The notes below the pieces were generated by a model that did not search any database, was not told the DNA's origin, and saw only the letters and a program-made list of their open reading frames with translations. The translations under genes were made by a program, and so were the position numbers. A DNA stretch of 64,000 bases, taken from contig VWVT01000023.1 in the NCBI GenBank assembly GCA_008638415.1, forward strand, positions 1 to 64,000. Direction: 5' to 3'. This document shows positions 43,116 through 51,164 of this stretch, piece by piece. Origin of the DNA: Nocardiopsis sinuspersici. Its GTDB lineage: Bacteria; Actinomycetota; Actinomycetes; Streptosporangiales; Streptosporangiaceae. Within the stretch, counting starts at the first letter, position 1. Every line of letters starts with the position of its first letter.

Positions 43116-44009
43116 GTGGACGGGGAGAACCGGGAGAGGACCGGGGGCGGCGGGCCGGAGCGCGTCGGCTTCTTCACCGACACCAGCGTGTGCATCGGGT
43201 GCAAGGCCTGCGAGGTCGCCTGCAAGGAATGGAACATGGTTCCCGAGGACGGCCTGAACTTCACGGCGATGTCGTTCGACAACAGTGGGGGACTGGGCGC
43301 CGACACGTGGCGCCATGTGGCCTTCGTCGAACAGCGTGAGCCCCTCGGCTTCCAGGAGCCCGGTGTCGGGCGGCCCGGAGCCGTCGACCTGGGGATGCCG
43401 TCCTTCGAGCTGCCCGGCGCCGCCTCCGGCGCCGACGAACGGGGCGAGTTCCGCTGGCTGATGTCCTCGGACGTGTGCAAGCACTGCACCAGCGCCGCCT
43501 GCCTGGACGTGTGCCCGACCGGCGCGCTGTTTCGCACCGAGTTCGACACGGTGGTGGTGCAGGAGGACATCTGCAACGGCTGCGGGTACTGCGTTCCCGC
43601 CTGCCCCTACGGGGTCATCGACCGGCGTGGGGACGACGGCCGGGCCTGGAAGTGCACCCTGTGCTACGACCGGCTCGGCGACGGGCTGGAACCCGCCTGC
43701 GCCAAGGCGTGCCCCACGGACTCGATCCAGTTCGGCGACCTCGACGAGCTCCGCGAGCGCGCCGAGAAGCGCGTGGAGGACCTCCACGAGGCCGGGGTGT
43801 CCTCCGCCCGCCTGTACGGCGAGGATCCGTCGGACGGGGTGGACGGCGCGGGCGCGTTCTTCCTGCTGCTGGACGAGCCCGAGGTCTACGGGCTGCCGCC
43901 GGACCCGGTGGTGACCACCCGGGACCTGCCGTCGATGTGGAGGCACGCCGGTGTCGCGGCCGCCGCGCTGCTGGTCGGAGTGGCCGCGACCTTCGCGGGG
44001 AGGCGCTGA
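43116..44009 (+). CDS. Formate dehydrogenase, beta (4x[4Fe-4S]) subunit
   Basis: 297 residues, GTG start 2 bp after the alpha stop. The four cluster-binding sets are visible: CIGCKACEVAC, CKHCTSAACLDVCP, CNGCGYCVPACP and CTLCYDRL...CAKACP. A C-terminal hydrophobic helix (HAGVAAAALLVGVAATF) anchors it in the membrane. It relays electrons from the catalytic subunit to the gamma subunit. Confidence 0.95.
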   Translation: MDGENRERTGGGGPERVGFFTDTSVCIGCKACEVACKEWNMVPEDGLNFTAMSFDNSGGLGADTWRHVAFVEQREPLGFQEPGVGRPGAVDLGMPSFELPGAASGADERGEFRWLMSSDVCKHCTSAACLDVCPTGALFRTEFDTVVVQEDICNGCGYCVPACPYGVIDRRGDDGRAWKCTLCYDRLGDGLEPACAKACPTDSIQFGDLDELRERAEKRVEDLHEAGVSSARLYGEDPSDGVDGAGAFFLLLDEPEVYGLPPDPVVTTRDLPSMWRHAGVAAAALLVGVAATFAGRR

Positions 44010-45088
44010 TGAACACGTCGGACGTGACCAAGGAGGGCATCCGCGGAGAGCGCCCCGGACGGGAGGCGATCACGGGGGCCGCCGACGTCGTCGGTGAGGA
44101 GCAGCGGCGCCGGCGCGGCGGCCGCGGGAGGCGCGGGGAGGCCACACGGGTGCCCGACGCCGAGTTCCGCTCCTACTACGGCAAGCCGATCATCAACCAG
44201 ATCGTGTGGGAGGCCCCCGACGTCGGCGGGTACCTGTTCCTGGGCGGGCTGGCCGGTGCCTCGTCGGTGCTCGCCGCCGGTGCCGAGCTGACCGGACGCC
44301 CGGACCTGGCCCGGCCGCTGAAGTACGCCGCCCTGGGCGCGATCTCCGGTTCCACGGCCGCGCTCATCCACGACCTGGGACGGCCCGAGCGCTTCCTCAA
44401 CATGCTGCGGGTGTTCAAGCCGACCTCGCCGATGAGCGTCGGATCGTGGACCCTGATGGCCTACGGCCCCCTCGCCGGGGTCGCCGCGGTGACCTCCGCC
44501 ACCGGGTGGTTCCCCCGGATCGGCCGCGCGGCCACTCTCGGCGCCGCGGCGGTGGGGCCGCTGGTCGCCACCTACACGGCACCGCTGGTCTGCGACACCG
44601 CCGTGCCCTCCTGGCACGACGGCTACCGGTACATGCCGTTCGTGTTCGCCGCCTCCGCCGTCTCCGCGGCGGGCGGGATGGGCCTGGCCACCGCTCCCCT
44701 GGCGCAGAGCGGGCCCGCGCGCCGCGCGGCCGTGGGCGGCGCCCTGGTGGAGACGGCGGTCTCCAGCGCCATGGAGTACCGGATGGGCCTGTCCGGCGAG
44801 CCCTACCGCCGGGGCCGTGCGGGGGCGTTCGTCCGCACCGCCAAGGCGCTCACCCTGGCCGGGGCCGCCGGCGCGGTGCTCGGCCGCCGGAGCCGCACGG
44901 CCTCCGCGCTGAGCGGCGCGGCCCTGCTCGCCGGGTCGGCCTGCACCCGCCTGGGGGTCTTCCACGCCGGGAAGCAGTCCGCCGCCGATCCCAAGTACAC
45001 GGTGGTACCGCAGCGCCGCCGGCTGGCCGAACGGGAGGCGGAGGGGGAGGCCGCCTCCGCTCCCCCGGCGCGGGGGCCGGGGGACTGA
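44009..45088 (+). CDS. NrfD/PsrC-like membrane subunit of formate dehydrogenase
   Basis: 359 residues, start overlapping the beta stop by 3 bases. A basic soluble N-terminus (residues 1-65) is followed by about eight to nine hydrophobic segments with the NrfD motifs YLFLGGLAGASSVLAAGAEL and HDLGRPERFLNMLRVFKPTSPMS. It should act as the quinone-reactive membrane subunit in place of the cytochrome b subunit (FdnI) of E. coli. Its stop is 4 bp from that of the convergent gene. Confidence 0.92.
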   Translation: MNTSDVTKEGIRGERPGREAITGAADVVGEEQRRRRGGRGRRGEATRVPDAEFRSYYGKPIINQIVWEAPDVGGYLFLGGLAGASSVLAAGAELTGRPDLARPLKYAALGAISGSTAALIHDLGRPERFLNMLRVFKPTSPMSVGSWTLMAYGPLAGVAAVTSATGWFPRIGRAATLGAAAVGPLVATYTAPLVCDTAVPSWHDGYRYMPFVFAASAVSAAGGMGLATAPLAQSGPARRAAVGGALVETAVSSAMEYRMGLSGEPYRRGRAGAFVRTAKALTLAGAAGAVLGRRSRTASALSGAALLAGSACTRLGVFHAGKQSAADPKYTVVPQRRRLAEREAEGEAASAPPARGPGD

Positions 45089-45092
45089 GGGG

Positions 45093-45590
45093 TCAGGCGT
45101 CGCGGACCTGGTCCGGGCGGGAGACCACGGGCGGCTCCACCGACCAGGGGAAGTTGATCCACCGGTCGGTGTGCTTCCAGACGTACTCGCACCTGACCAG
45201 TGACCGCGGCTTCTCGTAGATCACGGCGCTGCGTACCTCGGCGACGTGCTCGGCGCAGAAGTCGTGGACGAGCTTGAGGGTTTTCCCTGTGTCGGCGACG
45301 TCGTCGGCGACGAGGACCTTCTTGCTGCTGAGGTCGACCAGGTTGGGGACCGGGGGCAGCATGACGGGCATGTCGAGCGTGGTGCCGACCCCGGTGTAGA
45401 ACTCCACGTTCATGACGTGCAGGTTCTTGACGTCCAGCGCGTACCCCAGGCCACCGGCGACGAAGAGGCCGCCGCGCGCGATGGACAGGATCATGTCGGG
45501 TTCGAACCCGTCGTCGGCGATGGTGCGGGCCAGGTCGCGGATCGCGGTGCCGAAGAGCTCGTAGCTCAGGTTCTCGCGCTCGTCGCTCAC
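45093..45590 (-). CDS. Phosphoribosyltransferase domain protein
   Basis: 165 residues. The PRPP-binding loop is VLVADDVADTGKTL; the hood and core include ILSIARGGLFVAGGLGYAL. It resembles the small xanthine/hypoxanthine-type phosphoribosyltransferases of actinomycetes. The start at 45590 (GTG, SDERENLSYELFG) was chosen because of GAGGGGAAA upstream; the frame stays open to 45752, but that part is low-complexity. It is divergent from the 2-oxoacid dehydrogenase operon. Confidence 0.85.
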   Translation of the reverse strand: MSDERENLSYELFGTAIRDLARTIADDGFEPDMILSIARGGLFVAGGLGYALDVKNLHVMNVEFYTGVGTTLDMPVMLPPVPNLVDLSSKKVLVADDVADTGKTLKLVHDFCAEHVAEVRSAVIYEKPRSLVRCEYVWKHTDRWINFPWSVEPPVVSRPDQVRDA

Positions 45591-45910
45591 GGGTTTCCCC
45601 TCTTTCCCGGTGGTGTGGTGCGCACCGCGGGGAGGCTCCGCCGGAGGCGGCGCGGTACCGATCCACCTTAGCGACGGCCGCCGTGGCCTGCGTCGTCCTC
45701 CGGGCCCGGCTCCGCACGCGGACCGGGGAGGGACGCTCGGCCACTTGTCCACGCGGGCGGGTGTTCTGGGTCACACACGTAGACGGATGGCCAGAAAAGA
45801 GCCGCAAAAACTCGACGTTTTCTTGAATTTTGCGCTGTTGTGGCGAACAGATGGCAATAAATACCACCATGTGTCTGAACACATCTCTCTGACACAGGAG
45901 GTTGGAAGCC
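45591..45910. promoter_or_regulatory. Divergent regulatory region of the 2-oxoacid dehydrogenase operon
   Basis: 320 bases. 45780-45900 is strikingly A/T-rich for this window. TTGAAT (45823-45828) is a possible -35 box. ATGTGT-CTGA-ACACAT (45869-45884) is a palindrome just upstream of the ribosome-binding site (ACAGGAGG, 45895-45902), well placed for a repressor. Confidence 0.45.
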
Positions 45911-46996
45911 ATGGCTGACGACCGGGACCTTCTCCCCTCCGAGCAACCGGTGCGGCTGCTCGACGAGACCGGGAGCCCGGTGGCCGGGGCCTCCCTGCCG
46001 TTCCCGGACCGGGACCGGCTGCTCGCCGCGTACACCTCCCTGGTGATCGGCCGCCGGGTCAACGACCAGGCCGGCGCCCTCGTACGCCAGGGCCGCCTGG
46101 CCGTCTACCCCTCCTCACACGGGCAGGAGGCCTGCCAGACGGGCGCGGCCCTGGCCCTGGCGGAGGGGGACTGGCTGTTTCCGACCTACCGCGACACCGC
46201 CGCCGTGATCGCGCGCGGCGTGGACCCGGTGGAGGTCCTCACCCTGCTCAAGGGCGACTGGCACGCGGGCTACGACCCCTACGCGCACAGGGTGGCGCCG
46301 CAGGCGACGCCGCTGGCCACCCAACTGCTGCACGCGGTGGGCGTCGCGCACGCCGCCCGCCTGCGGGGCGAGGACACGGTGGTCATGGCGCTGTGCGGCG
46401 ACGGGGCCACCAGCGAGGGCGACTTCCACGAGGCGCTGAACTTCGCGGCCGTGTTCCGGGCCCCGGTGGTGTTCTTCGTGCAGAACAACGAGTACGCCAT
46501 CTCCGTGCCACTGGCCCGGCAGAGCGCCGCCCCGTCGCTGGCGCACAAGGGCGTCGGCTACGGGATGAACGCCGAGCGGGTGGACGGCAACGACACCCCC
46601 GCCGTGCTCGCCGTGCTGGACCGCGCGGTGGCCGCCGCCCGGACCGGTGAGGGCCCCCAGCTGGTGGAGGCGCACACCTACCGGATGCAGGCGCACACCA
46701 ACGCCGACGACGCGAGCCGGTACCGCAGCAAGGAGGAGGTCGACCCCTGGGAGGCACGTGACCCGCTGCTGCGCATGGAGGCCTACCTCAAGCGCAAGCG
46801 CCTGCTCACCAAGGCCCGGAAGGCCGAGATCACCGAGAGGGCGGAGGCCGTGGCCACCGCCATGCGCGAGGGCGTCTCGAAGGACGTCGACCCCGACCCC
46901 GCGGAGCTGTTCGCGCACGTGTTCGCCACCCCCACGCCGCAGTTGGACGAACAGGCCGCCTTCCTGGCCGACGAACTGAGCAGAGAGGGCAACTGA
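45911..46996 (+). CDS. bkdA: 2-oxoacid dehydrogenase E1 component alpha subunit (branched-chain type)
   Basis: 361 residues. The ThDP motif runs from ALCGDGATSEGDFHEALN to QNNEYAIS; HGQEACQ and YRMQAHTNADDASRYR are typical of the branched-chain/pyruvate dehydrogenase E1 alpha family. With E1 beta it decarboxylates a 2-oxo acid and transfers the acyl group to E2. Branched-chain 2-oxo acids (valine, leucine, isoleucine breakdown; fatty-acid starter units) are the likely substrates by resemblance to Streptomyces Bkd proteins; pyruvate is the alternative. Confidence 0.88.
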   Translation: MADDRDLLPSEQPVRLLDETGSPVAGASLPFPDRDRLLAAYTSLVIGRRVNDQAGALVRQGRLAVYPSSHGQEACQTGAALALAEGDWLFPTYRDTAAVIARGVDPVEVLTLLKGDWHAGYDPYAHRVAPQATPLATQLLHAVGVAHAARLRGEDTVVMALCGDGATSEGDFHEALNFAAVFRAPVVFFVQNNEYAISVPLARQSAAPSLAHKGVGYGMNAERVDGNDTPAVLAVLDRAVAAARTGEGPQLVEAHTYRMQAHTNADDASRYRSKEEVDPWEARDPLLRMEAYLKRKRLLTKARKAEITERAEAVATAMREGVSKDVDPDPAELFAHVFATPTPQLDEQAAFLADELSREGN

Positions 46997-46997
46997 C

Positions 46998-47990
46998 ATG
47001 GCGACCGACCCCACCAAGCTCTCCATGGCGCAGGCCCTCAACCGCGCCCTGCGCGACGCCATGGCCGAGGACGAGGCGGTGTACGTGTTCGGTGAGGACG
47101 TCGGGCCCCTCGGCGGCGTCTTCCGCGTCACCGACGGCCTCACCGCCGAGTTCGGCGAGGACCGCTGCTTCGACACCCCGCTCGCGGAGTCCGGCATCGT
47201 CGGCATGGCCGTCGGCATGGCGATGAACGGCATGCGCCCCGTCGTGGAGATGCAGTTCGACGCGTTCGCCTACCCGGCCTTCGAGCAGATCGTCAGCCAC
47301 GTGGCCAAGACCCGCAACCGCACCCGCGGCCGGGTCGGGCTGCCCATGGTCATCCGCGTCCCCTACGCGGGCGGGATCGGCGGTGTCGAGCACCACTGCG
47401 ACTCCTCCGAGGCCTACTACGCGCACACGCCGGGCCTGACCGTGGTCGCCCCGTCCACGCCCGCCGACGCCTACTTCCTGCTGCGCGACGCGATCGCCTC
47501 CGACGACCCGGTCGTCTTCATGGAGCCCAAGAAGCTGTACTGGGGCAAGGACGAGGTCGACCTGTCGACCCCCGAGCCGCCCATCGGCAGGGCCGTGGTG
47601 CGCCGTCCCGGCACCGACGCCACCCTCATCGCCTACGGGCCGTCGGTGCCCACCGCGCTGGAGGCCGCCGAGGCCGCCGCGCAGGAGGGCCGCAGCCTCC
47701 AGGTGGTGGACGCGCGCTCCCTCGTCCCCTTCGACGACGCCACCGTGTGCGAGGCGGTGCGCTCCACCGGACGCGCGGTCGTGGTCGCCGAGGCCAGCGG
47801 GTACGCCAGCGTCGCCTCGGAGATCGTCGCGCGGGTGACCGAGCGCTGCTTCCACTCCCTGGCCGCGCCGGTGCGCCGCGTCACCGGCTTCGACATTCCC
47901 TTCCCGCCGCCGAAGCTGGAGCGCTTCCAGCTGCCGGGCGTGGACCGGATCCTGGACGCCGTCGACGACCTTCAGTGGGAGGACCAGTGA
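46998..47990 (+). CDS. bkdB: 2-oxoacid dehydrogenase E1 component beta subunit
   Basis: 330 residues, ATG directly after the alpha stop. It has the transketolase-like pyrimidine-binding fold (MSMAQALNRALRDAM aside, YVFGEDVGPLGGVFRVTDGL, DTPLAESGIVGMAVGMAMNG) and the C-terminal domain (VVDARSLVPFD, VTGFDIPFPPPKLE). It forms the alpha2-beta2 E1 heterotetramer with the preceding gene product. Confidence 0.92.
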   Translation: MATDPTKLSMAQALNRALRDAMAEDEAVYVFGEDVGPLGGVFRVTDGLTAEFGEDRCFDTPLAESGIVGMAVGMAMNGMRPVVEMQFDAFAYPAFEQIVSHVAKTRNRTRGRVGLPMVIRVPYAGGIGGVEHHCDSSEAYYAHTPGLTVVAPSTPADAYFLLRDAIASDDPVVFMEPKKLYWGKDEVDLSTPEPPIGRAVVRRPGTDATLIAYGPSVPTALEAAEAAAQEGRSLQVVDARSLVPFDDATVCEAVRSTGRAVVVAEASGYASVASEIVARVTERCFHSLAAPVRRVTGFDIPFPPPKLERFQLPGVDRILDAVDDLQWEDQ

Positions 47991-49474
47991 CGACGCGGAC
48001 CTTCGACCTCCCCGACCTGGGGGAGGGACTCACCGAGGCCGAGGTGGTGCGGTGGCTCGTCGCCGTCGGCGACACCGTGGCCGTGGACCAGCCGGTCGTG
48101 GAGGTGGAGACCGCCAAGTCGATCGTGGAGGTCCCCTCCCCGTTCGCCGGCACGGTCAGCACACTGCACGGCGAGGAGGGCCAGGTCCTGGAGGTGGGCG
48201 GCCCCCTGATCAGCGTGGCCGACGGCTCCGCCGACGAGCCCGCCGCCGTGGCGGGGAGCGACGCCGGGTCTGAGGCCCCGGCCGGATCCGGCCCCGCCGC
48301 ACCGGTGTCGGCGGAGGAGCGCTACCGCGAGGAGGAGCGCGCCGGGTCAGGGTCGGGGAACGTGCTGATCGGCTACGGCACACCCGAGGCGCAGGCCTCG
48401 GGACGCCGCCGCCGTCCGCGCAACCGCCCGCCCGCGCGCCCGGCCCAGCCGGCTCAGCCCGTCCAGTCCGACGGGCCCGGGACTACGCCCGCTTCGGCTT
48501 CGGCGCCCGTGTCCGGGAACGGCGCACCGGCCCCCGCCGCCACGCGTCCCCCTCTGGTCACCTCGCCGCTGGTCCGGCAGATGGCGCGCGAGGCCGGACT
48601 GCGGATCTCCGAGGTCCCCGGAAGCGGTCCGGGCGGGCTCATCACCCGGCGCGACGTGCGCGCCGCCATCGATGCCGCGCGGTCTTCGGCCACGCGGTCC
48701 CCGGCCGCGCCCGCCGACGAACCCTCCGTGGAGCACACGCCGGCCGCGCCGGCTCCCGTTCCGGCGGGTGCCGTGGACGCGCGCACGGGGCTGGCCGAGT
48801 CCCGGCGCGAGCCCATGAACGGATTCCGCAGGAGCGTCGCCGCTTCGCTGTCCCGCAGCCGCAGGGAGATCCCCGAGGCGACCGTCTGGGTTGACGTGGA
48901 CGCGACCGAACTGGTCCGCCTGCGCCGGTCCCAGCCGTCCGGGCCCGGACTGCTGTCCTACGTGGCCCGGTTCGTGCTCGCCGGCCTGCGCGCCCATCCC
49001 GAGCTCAACGGGCTGGTGGACACCGAGCGCGGCGAGCTGGTGCAGTACGACGGCGTGAACCTGGGCCTGGCCGTGCAGAGCGACCGGGGCCTGGTCGCCC
49101 CGGCCGTCATGGGCGCGCACCGGCTCACCACGCTGGAACTCGACGCGGAGATCAGGCGGGTCACCGCCGCGGCCCGGGAGGGCAGGATGTCCCCGGCCGA
49201 GATGACCGGCGGCACCTTCACCCTCAACAACTACGGGTCGCTGCGGGTGGACGGCAGCGCCGCCATCATCAACCACCCGCAGGTGGCGATCCTCGGCCTG
49301 GGCCGGATCATGGACCGCCCCTGGGTGGTGGACGGCGAGCTGACCGTCCGCAAGATCACGCAACTGTCGTTCGCCTTCGACCACCGCGTGTGCGACGGCG
49401 GTGCCGCCGCGGGCTTCATGCGCGTGGTCGCCGACGCGATGGAGGACCCGGCCGCGGCCATCGCCCGCATGTAG
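47987..49474 (+). CDS. bkdC: 2-oxoacid dehydrogenase E2 (dihydrolipoyl acyltransferase)
   Basis: 495 residues, GTG start overlapping the E1 beta stop by 4 bases. One lipoyl domain with the lipoylated Lys in VETAKSIVEVPSP; a Pro/Ala-rich linker; a peripheral-subunit-binding domain (TSPLVRQMAREAGLRISEVPGSGPGG); and the acyltransferase core ending in DHRVCDGG with the catalytic His. The E3 gene is not in the window. Confidence 0.94.
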   Translation: MTTRTFDLPDLGEGLTEAEVVRWLVAVGDTVAVDQPVVEVETAKSIVEVPSPFAGTVSTLHGEEGQVLEVGGPLISVADGSADEPAAVAGSDAGSEAPAGSGPAAPVSAEERYREEERAGSGSGNVLIGYGTPEAQASGRRRRPRNRPPARPAQPAQPVQSDGPGTTPASASAPVSGNGAPAPAATRPPLVTSPLVRQMAREAGLRISEVPGSGPGGLITRRDVRAAIDAARSSATRSPAAPADEPSVEHTPAAPAPVPAGAVDARTGLAESRREPMNGFRRSVAASLSRSRREIPEATVWVDVDATELVRLRRSQPSGPGLLSYVARFVLAGLRAHPELNGLVDTERGELVQYDGVNLGLAVQSDRGLVAPAVMGAHRLTTLELDAEIRRVTAAAREGRMSPAEMTGGTFTLNNYGSLRVDGSAAIINHPQVAILGLGRIMDRPWVVDGELTVRKITQLSFAFDHRVCDGGAAAGFMRVVADAMEDPAAAIARM

Positions 49475-49488
49475 GCGCGGCCGTGAAC

Positions 49489-49522
49489 GAGCGCCCCGGG
49501 GAGTCGGCACCCCGGGGCGCTC
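49489..49522 (+). terminator. Terminator of the 2-oxoacid dehydrogenase operon
   Basis: A perfect 13-bp stem (GAGCGCCCCGGGG/CCCCGGGGCGCTC) with an 8-base loop, 14 bp past the E2 stop. Confidence 0.85.
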
Positions 49523-49562
49523 TCTCGCCCGGGTCCACCGGCCTCGGCCAGGCTCGGGCGCC

Positions 49563-49922
49563 ATGACCGTGGGAACCATGGACCAATGGGTCGTCAACGC
49601 CGCCGAGCCCTACCTCCTCGCCCGATTCTGGGCCTTCGTGCTGGGCGGTGAGCCGGTGGCGAGGCCCGATGGGTGGGCCCACGTGGAGGGCGCCGAGGGG
49701 AGGCCCCGGCTGTCCTTCCAGCCCGACCCCGAGCCGAAGGGCGGGCGCAACCGCATCCACCTGGACGTGCGCGTGGACGACATCGCCGCGGCCGCCGACG
49801 CGGCCGTCGCCGGGGGAGCCCGTCGGAGAGGCGGTCCGGTCACCGACGAGCAGGGGACCTTCCAGGTGCTGTCCGACCCCGAGGGCAACGAGTTCTGCCT
49901 GGTGGCGCCGGCCGCCCGCTGA
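49563..49922 (+). CDS. Small VOC superfamily protein
   Basis: 119 residues, a single glyoxalase-like module: NAAEPYLLARFWAFVLGGEPV, NRIHLDVRVDDIAAAADAAVAGGARR and DPEGNEFCLVAP. This short type is common in actinomycetes and has no assigned substrate. ATG at 49563; 49578 is an alternative. Confidence 0.78.
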   Translation: MTVGTMDQWVVNAAEPYLLARFWAFVLGGEPVARPDGWAHVEGAEGRPRLSFQPDPEPKGGRNRIHLDVRVDDIAAAADAAVAGGARRRGGPVTDEQGTFQVLSDPEGNEFCLVAPAAR

Positions 49923-49937
49923 CGGCGGGCGGCCCGC

Positions 49938-50927
49938 CTACTCCTCGCCCTCCCGGGCCTCGGCGTCGGAGATCCAGCCGCGCAGCATGAGGTCCAGCAC
50001 CTCCATGAACCGGTCGGTCCGCCGTCGGCCGAGCACGAAGGGGTTGTCCCCACCGGGATCGTCGCGGACCTGTTCGGCGCGCGCGAGCCCGTCGTCGACG
50101 GGGTGGTTGACCAGTTCCACGTCCACCCCGGCCCTGCGCATCCGGGTGCGGAACGAGCGGACGGACGCCAGGTAGGTGTGCAGTTCCGCGAGCGTCCCGG
50201 CCGGTCGGGTGCCTCCCCACAGCATGGCCGTATGGCTCTCGGAGCCCGTCCGTACGGGGAGGATGGGCGAGACGGTGCCCGCGGTGTGGCCGGGGGTGGC
50301 GTACAGGCGGAGGGTCGTGTCGCCGAGGGTGAGGCGTTGGCCGTCCGTGATCTCCAGATCCCGGGTGGGGGCGTGCTCCGGCCGGGTGCGTTCGACGAGG
50401 TCCCAGTCGGCCGGCGACATCAGTACGCGTGCCCCGTAGCGGTCGGCGAGGTACTGCGCCCCGCCGAAGTGGTCGTAGTGGCCGTGTGTGACGACGACGT
50501 ACTTGATCGCCTCCGGATCGGCTCCCAGTTCGCGCAGCCCCGGGACGATCACGTTCTCGGCGTCCTCGGGGGACCTGAGCGCGTCGATCAGCACGATCCC
50601 GTCGTCGGTGAGGACCGCCATGGCGTGCACGAATCCCACGCTCAGCATGGCCAGGTCGTCGAACAGCCTCACCGGGGCCGGGGCGGCCAGTTCGGGAGGA
50701 GCGGTGCCGGGGGTCAGCGCCCGGACGAGGTTCCGAAGGACCGGGTCCTCCCCTGCCAGCCTGCCCGCACGGTCGTAGTAGCACTGGCCGTCCGTCGCGG
50801 CGGCCGCGGGCGGCGGGGTGAGGCCGACCGCCCCGGCGCCGGCCGCGAGCCCGACGACGGCGAGCCGGGCGAAGCGGCGCCGGGAGAGGTCGTCGCTGCT
50901 GTCCTCACGGGGGGACGGTGGTTTCAC
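49938..50927 (-). CDS. Exported metallo-beta-lactamase-fold hydrolase (Tat signal)
   Basis: 329 residues. The N-terminus has a twin-arginine motif (SRRRFARLAVVGLAAG) and an A-x-A cleavage region, so it is exported folded. The zinc site is visible as THGHYDH, PGHTAGTV and the later NHPVDD region. The closest layout is to subclass B3-like enzymes (VLTDDGIVLIDAL), which include beta-lactamases and many other hydrolases. The GTG at 50927 follows AGGAGG; the longer frame to 50948 lacks such a site. Confidence 0.85.
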   Translation of the reverse strand: MKPPSPREDSSDDLSRRRFARLAVVGLAAGAGAVGLTPPPAAAATDGQCYYDRAGRLAGEDPVLRNLVRALTPGTAPPELAAPAPVRLFDDLAMLSVGFVHAMAVLTDDGIVLIDALRSPEDAENVIVPGLRELGADPEAIKYVVVTHGHYDHFGGAQYLADRYGARVLMSPADWDLVERTRPEHAPTRDLEITDGQRLTLGDTTLRLYATPGHTAGTVSPILPVRTGSESHTAMLWGGTRPAGTLAELHTYLASVRSFRTRMRRAGVDVELVNHPVDDGLARAEQVRDDPGGDNPFVLGRRRTDRFMEVLDLMLRGWISDAEAREGEE

Positions 50928-51092
50928 GGTGGTCCTCCTGCTGGTCACCGGGGAAGGAATGGTGGCGGGGGGAGCCGGAACGGTCTCTCGCTCCCACCGC
51001 CGTACGATGCCGCCCGCCCGTCTCCGGTTCGGTCCCGCAGGGTTGGTCCGCCCGCCCGGCCGCCGCCGGGCCGGGGCACCCGGAAACGACGC

Positions 51093-51164
51093 GGCGCCCT
51101 GTCGCCACGGTGGTGTGGCGACAGGACGCCTTGTCGACAGACCGACTCGTCTACCTGTCTACTC
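51093..51164 (+). repeat. Period-8 array E, with hairpin
   Basis: Nine 8-mers in register, among them GTCGCCAC, GGCGACAG, GTCGACAG, ACCGACTC, GTCTACCT and GTCTACTC; the last overlaps the end of paaZ. Within it, 51098-51108 and 51115-51125 form a perfect 11-bp stem that can terminate paaZ transcription. Confidence 0.6.

Noticed and set aside
45093..49474. Link between the 2-oxoacid dehydrogenase operon and the biosynthetic cluster
   Set aside because: It could supply branched acyl units, but it lies 29 kb away, beyond several unrelated operons; nothing in the sequence supports a joint function.
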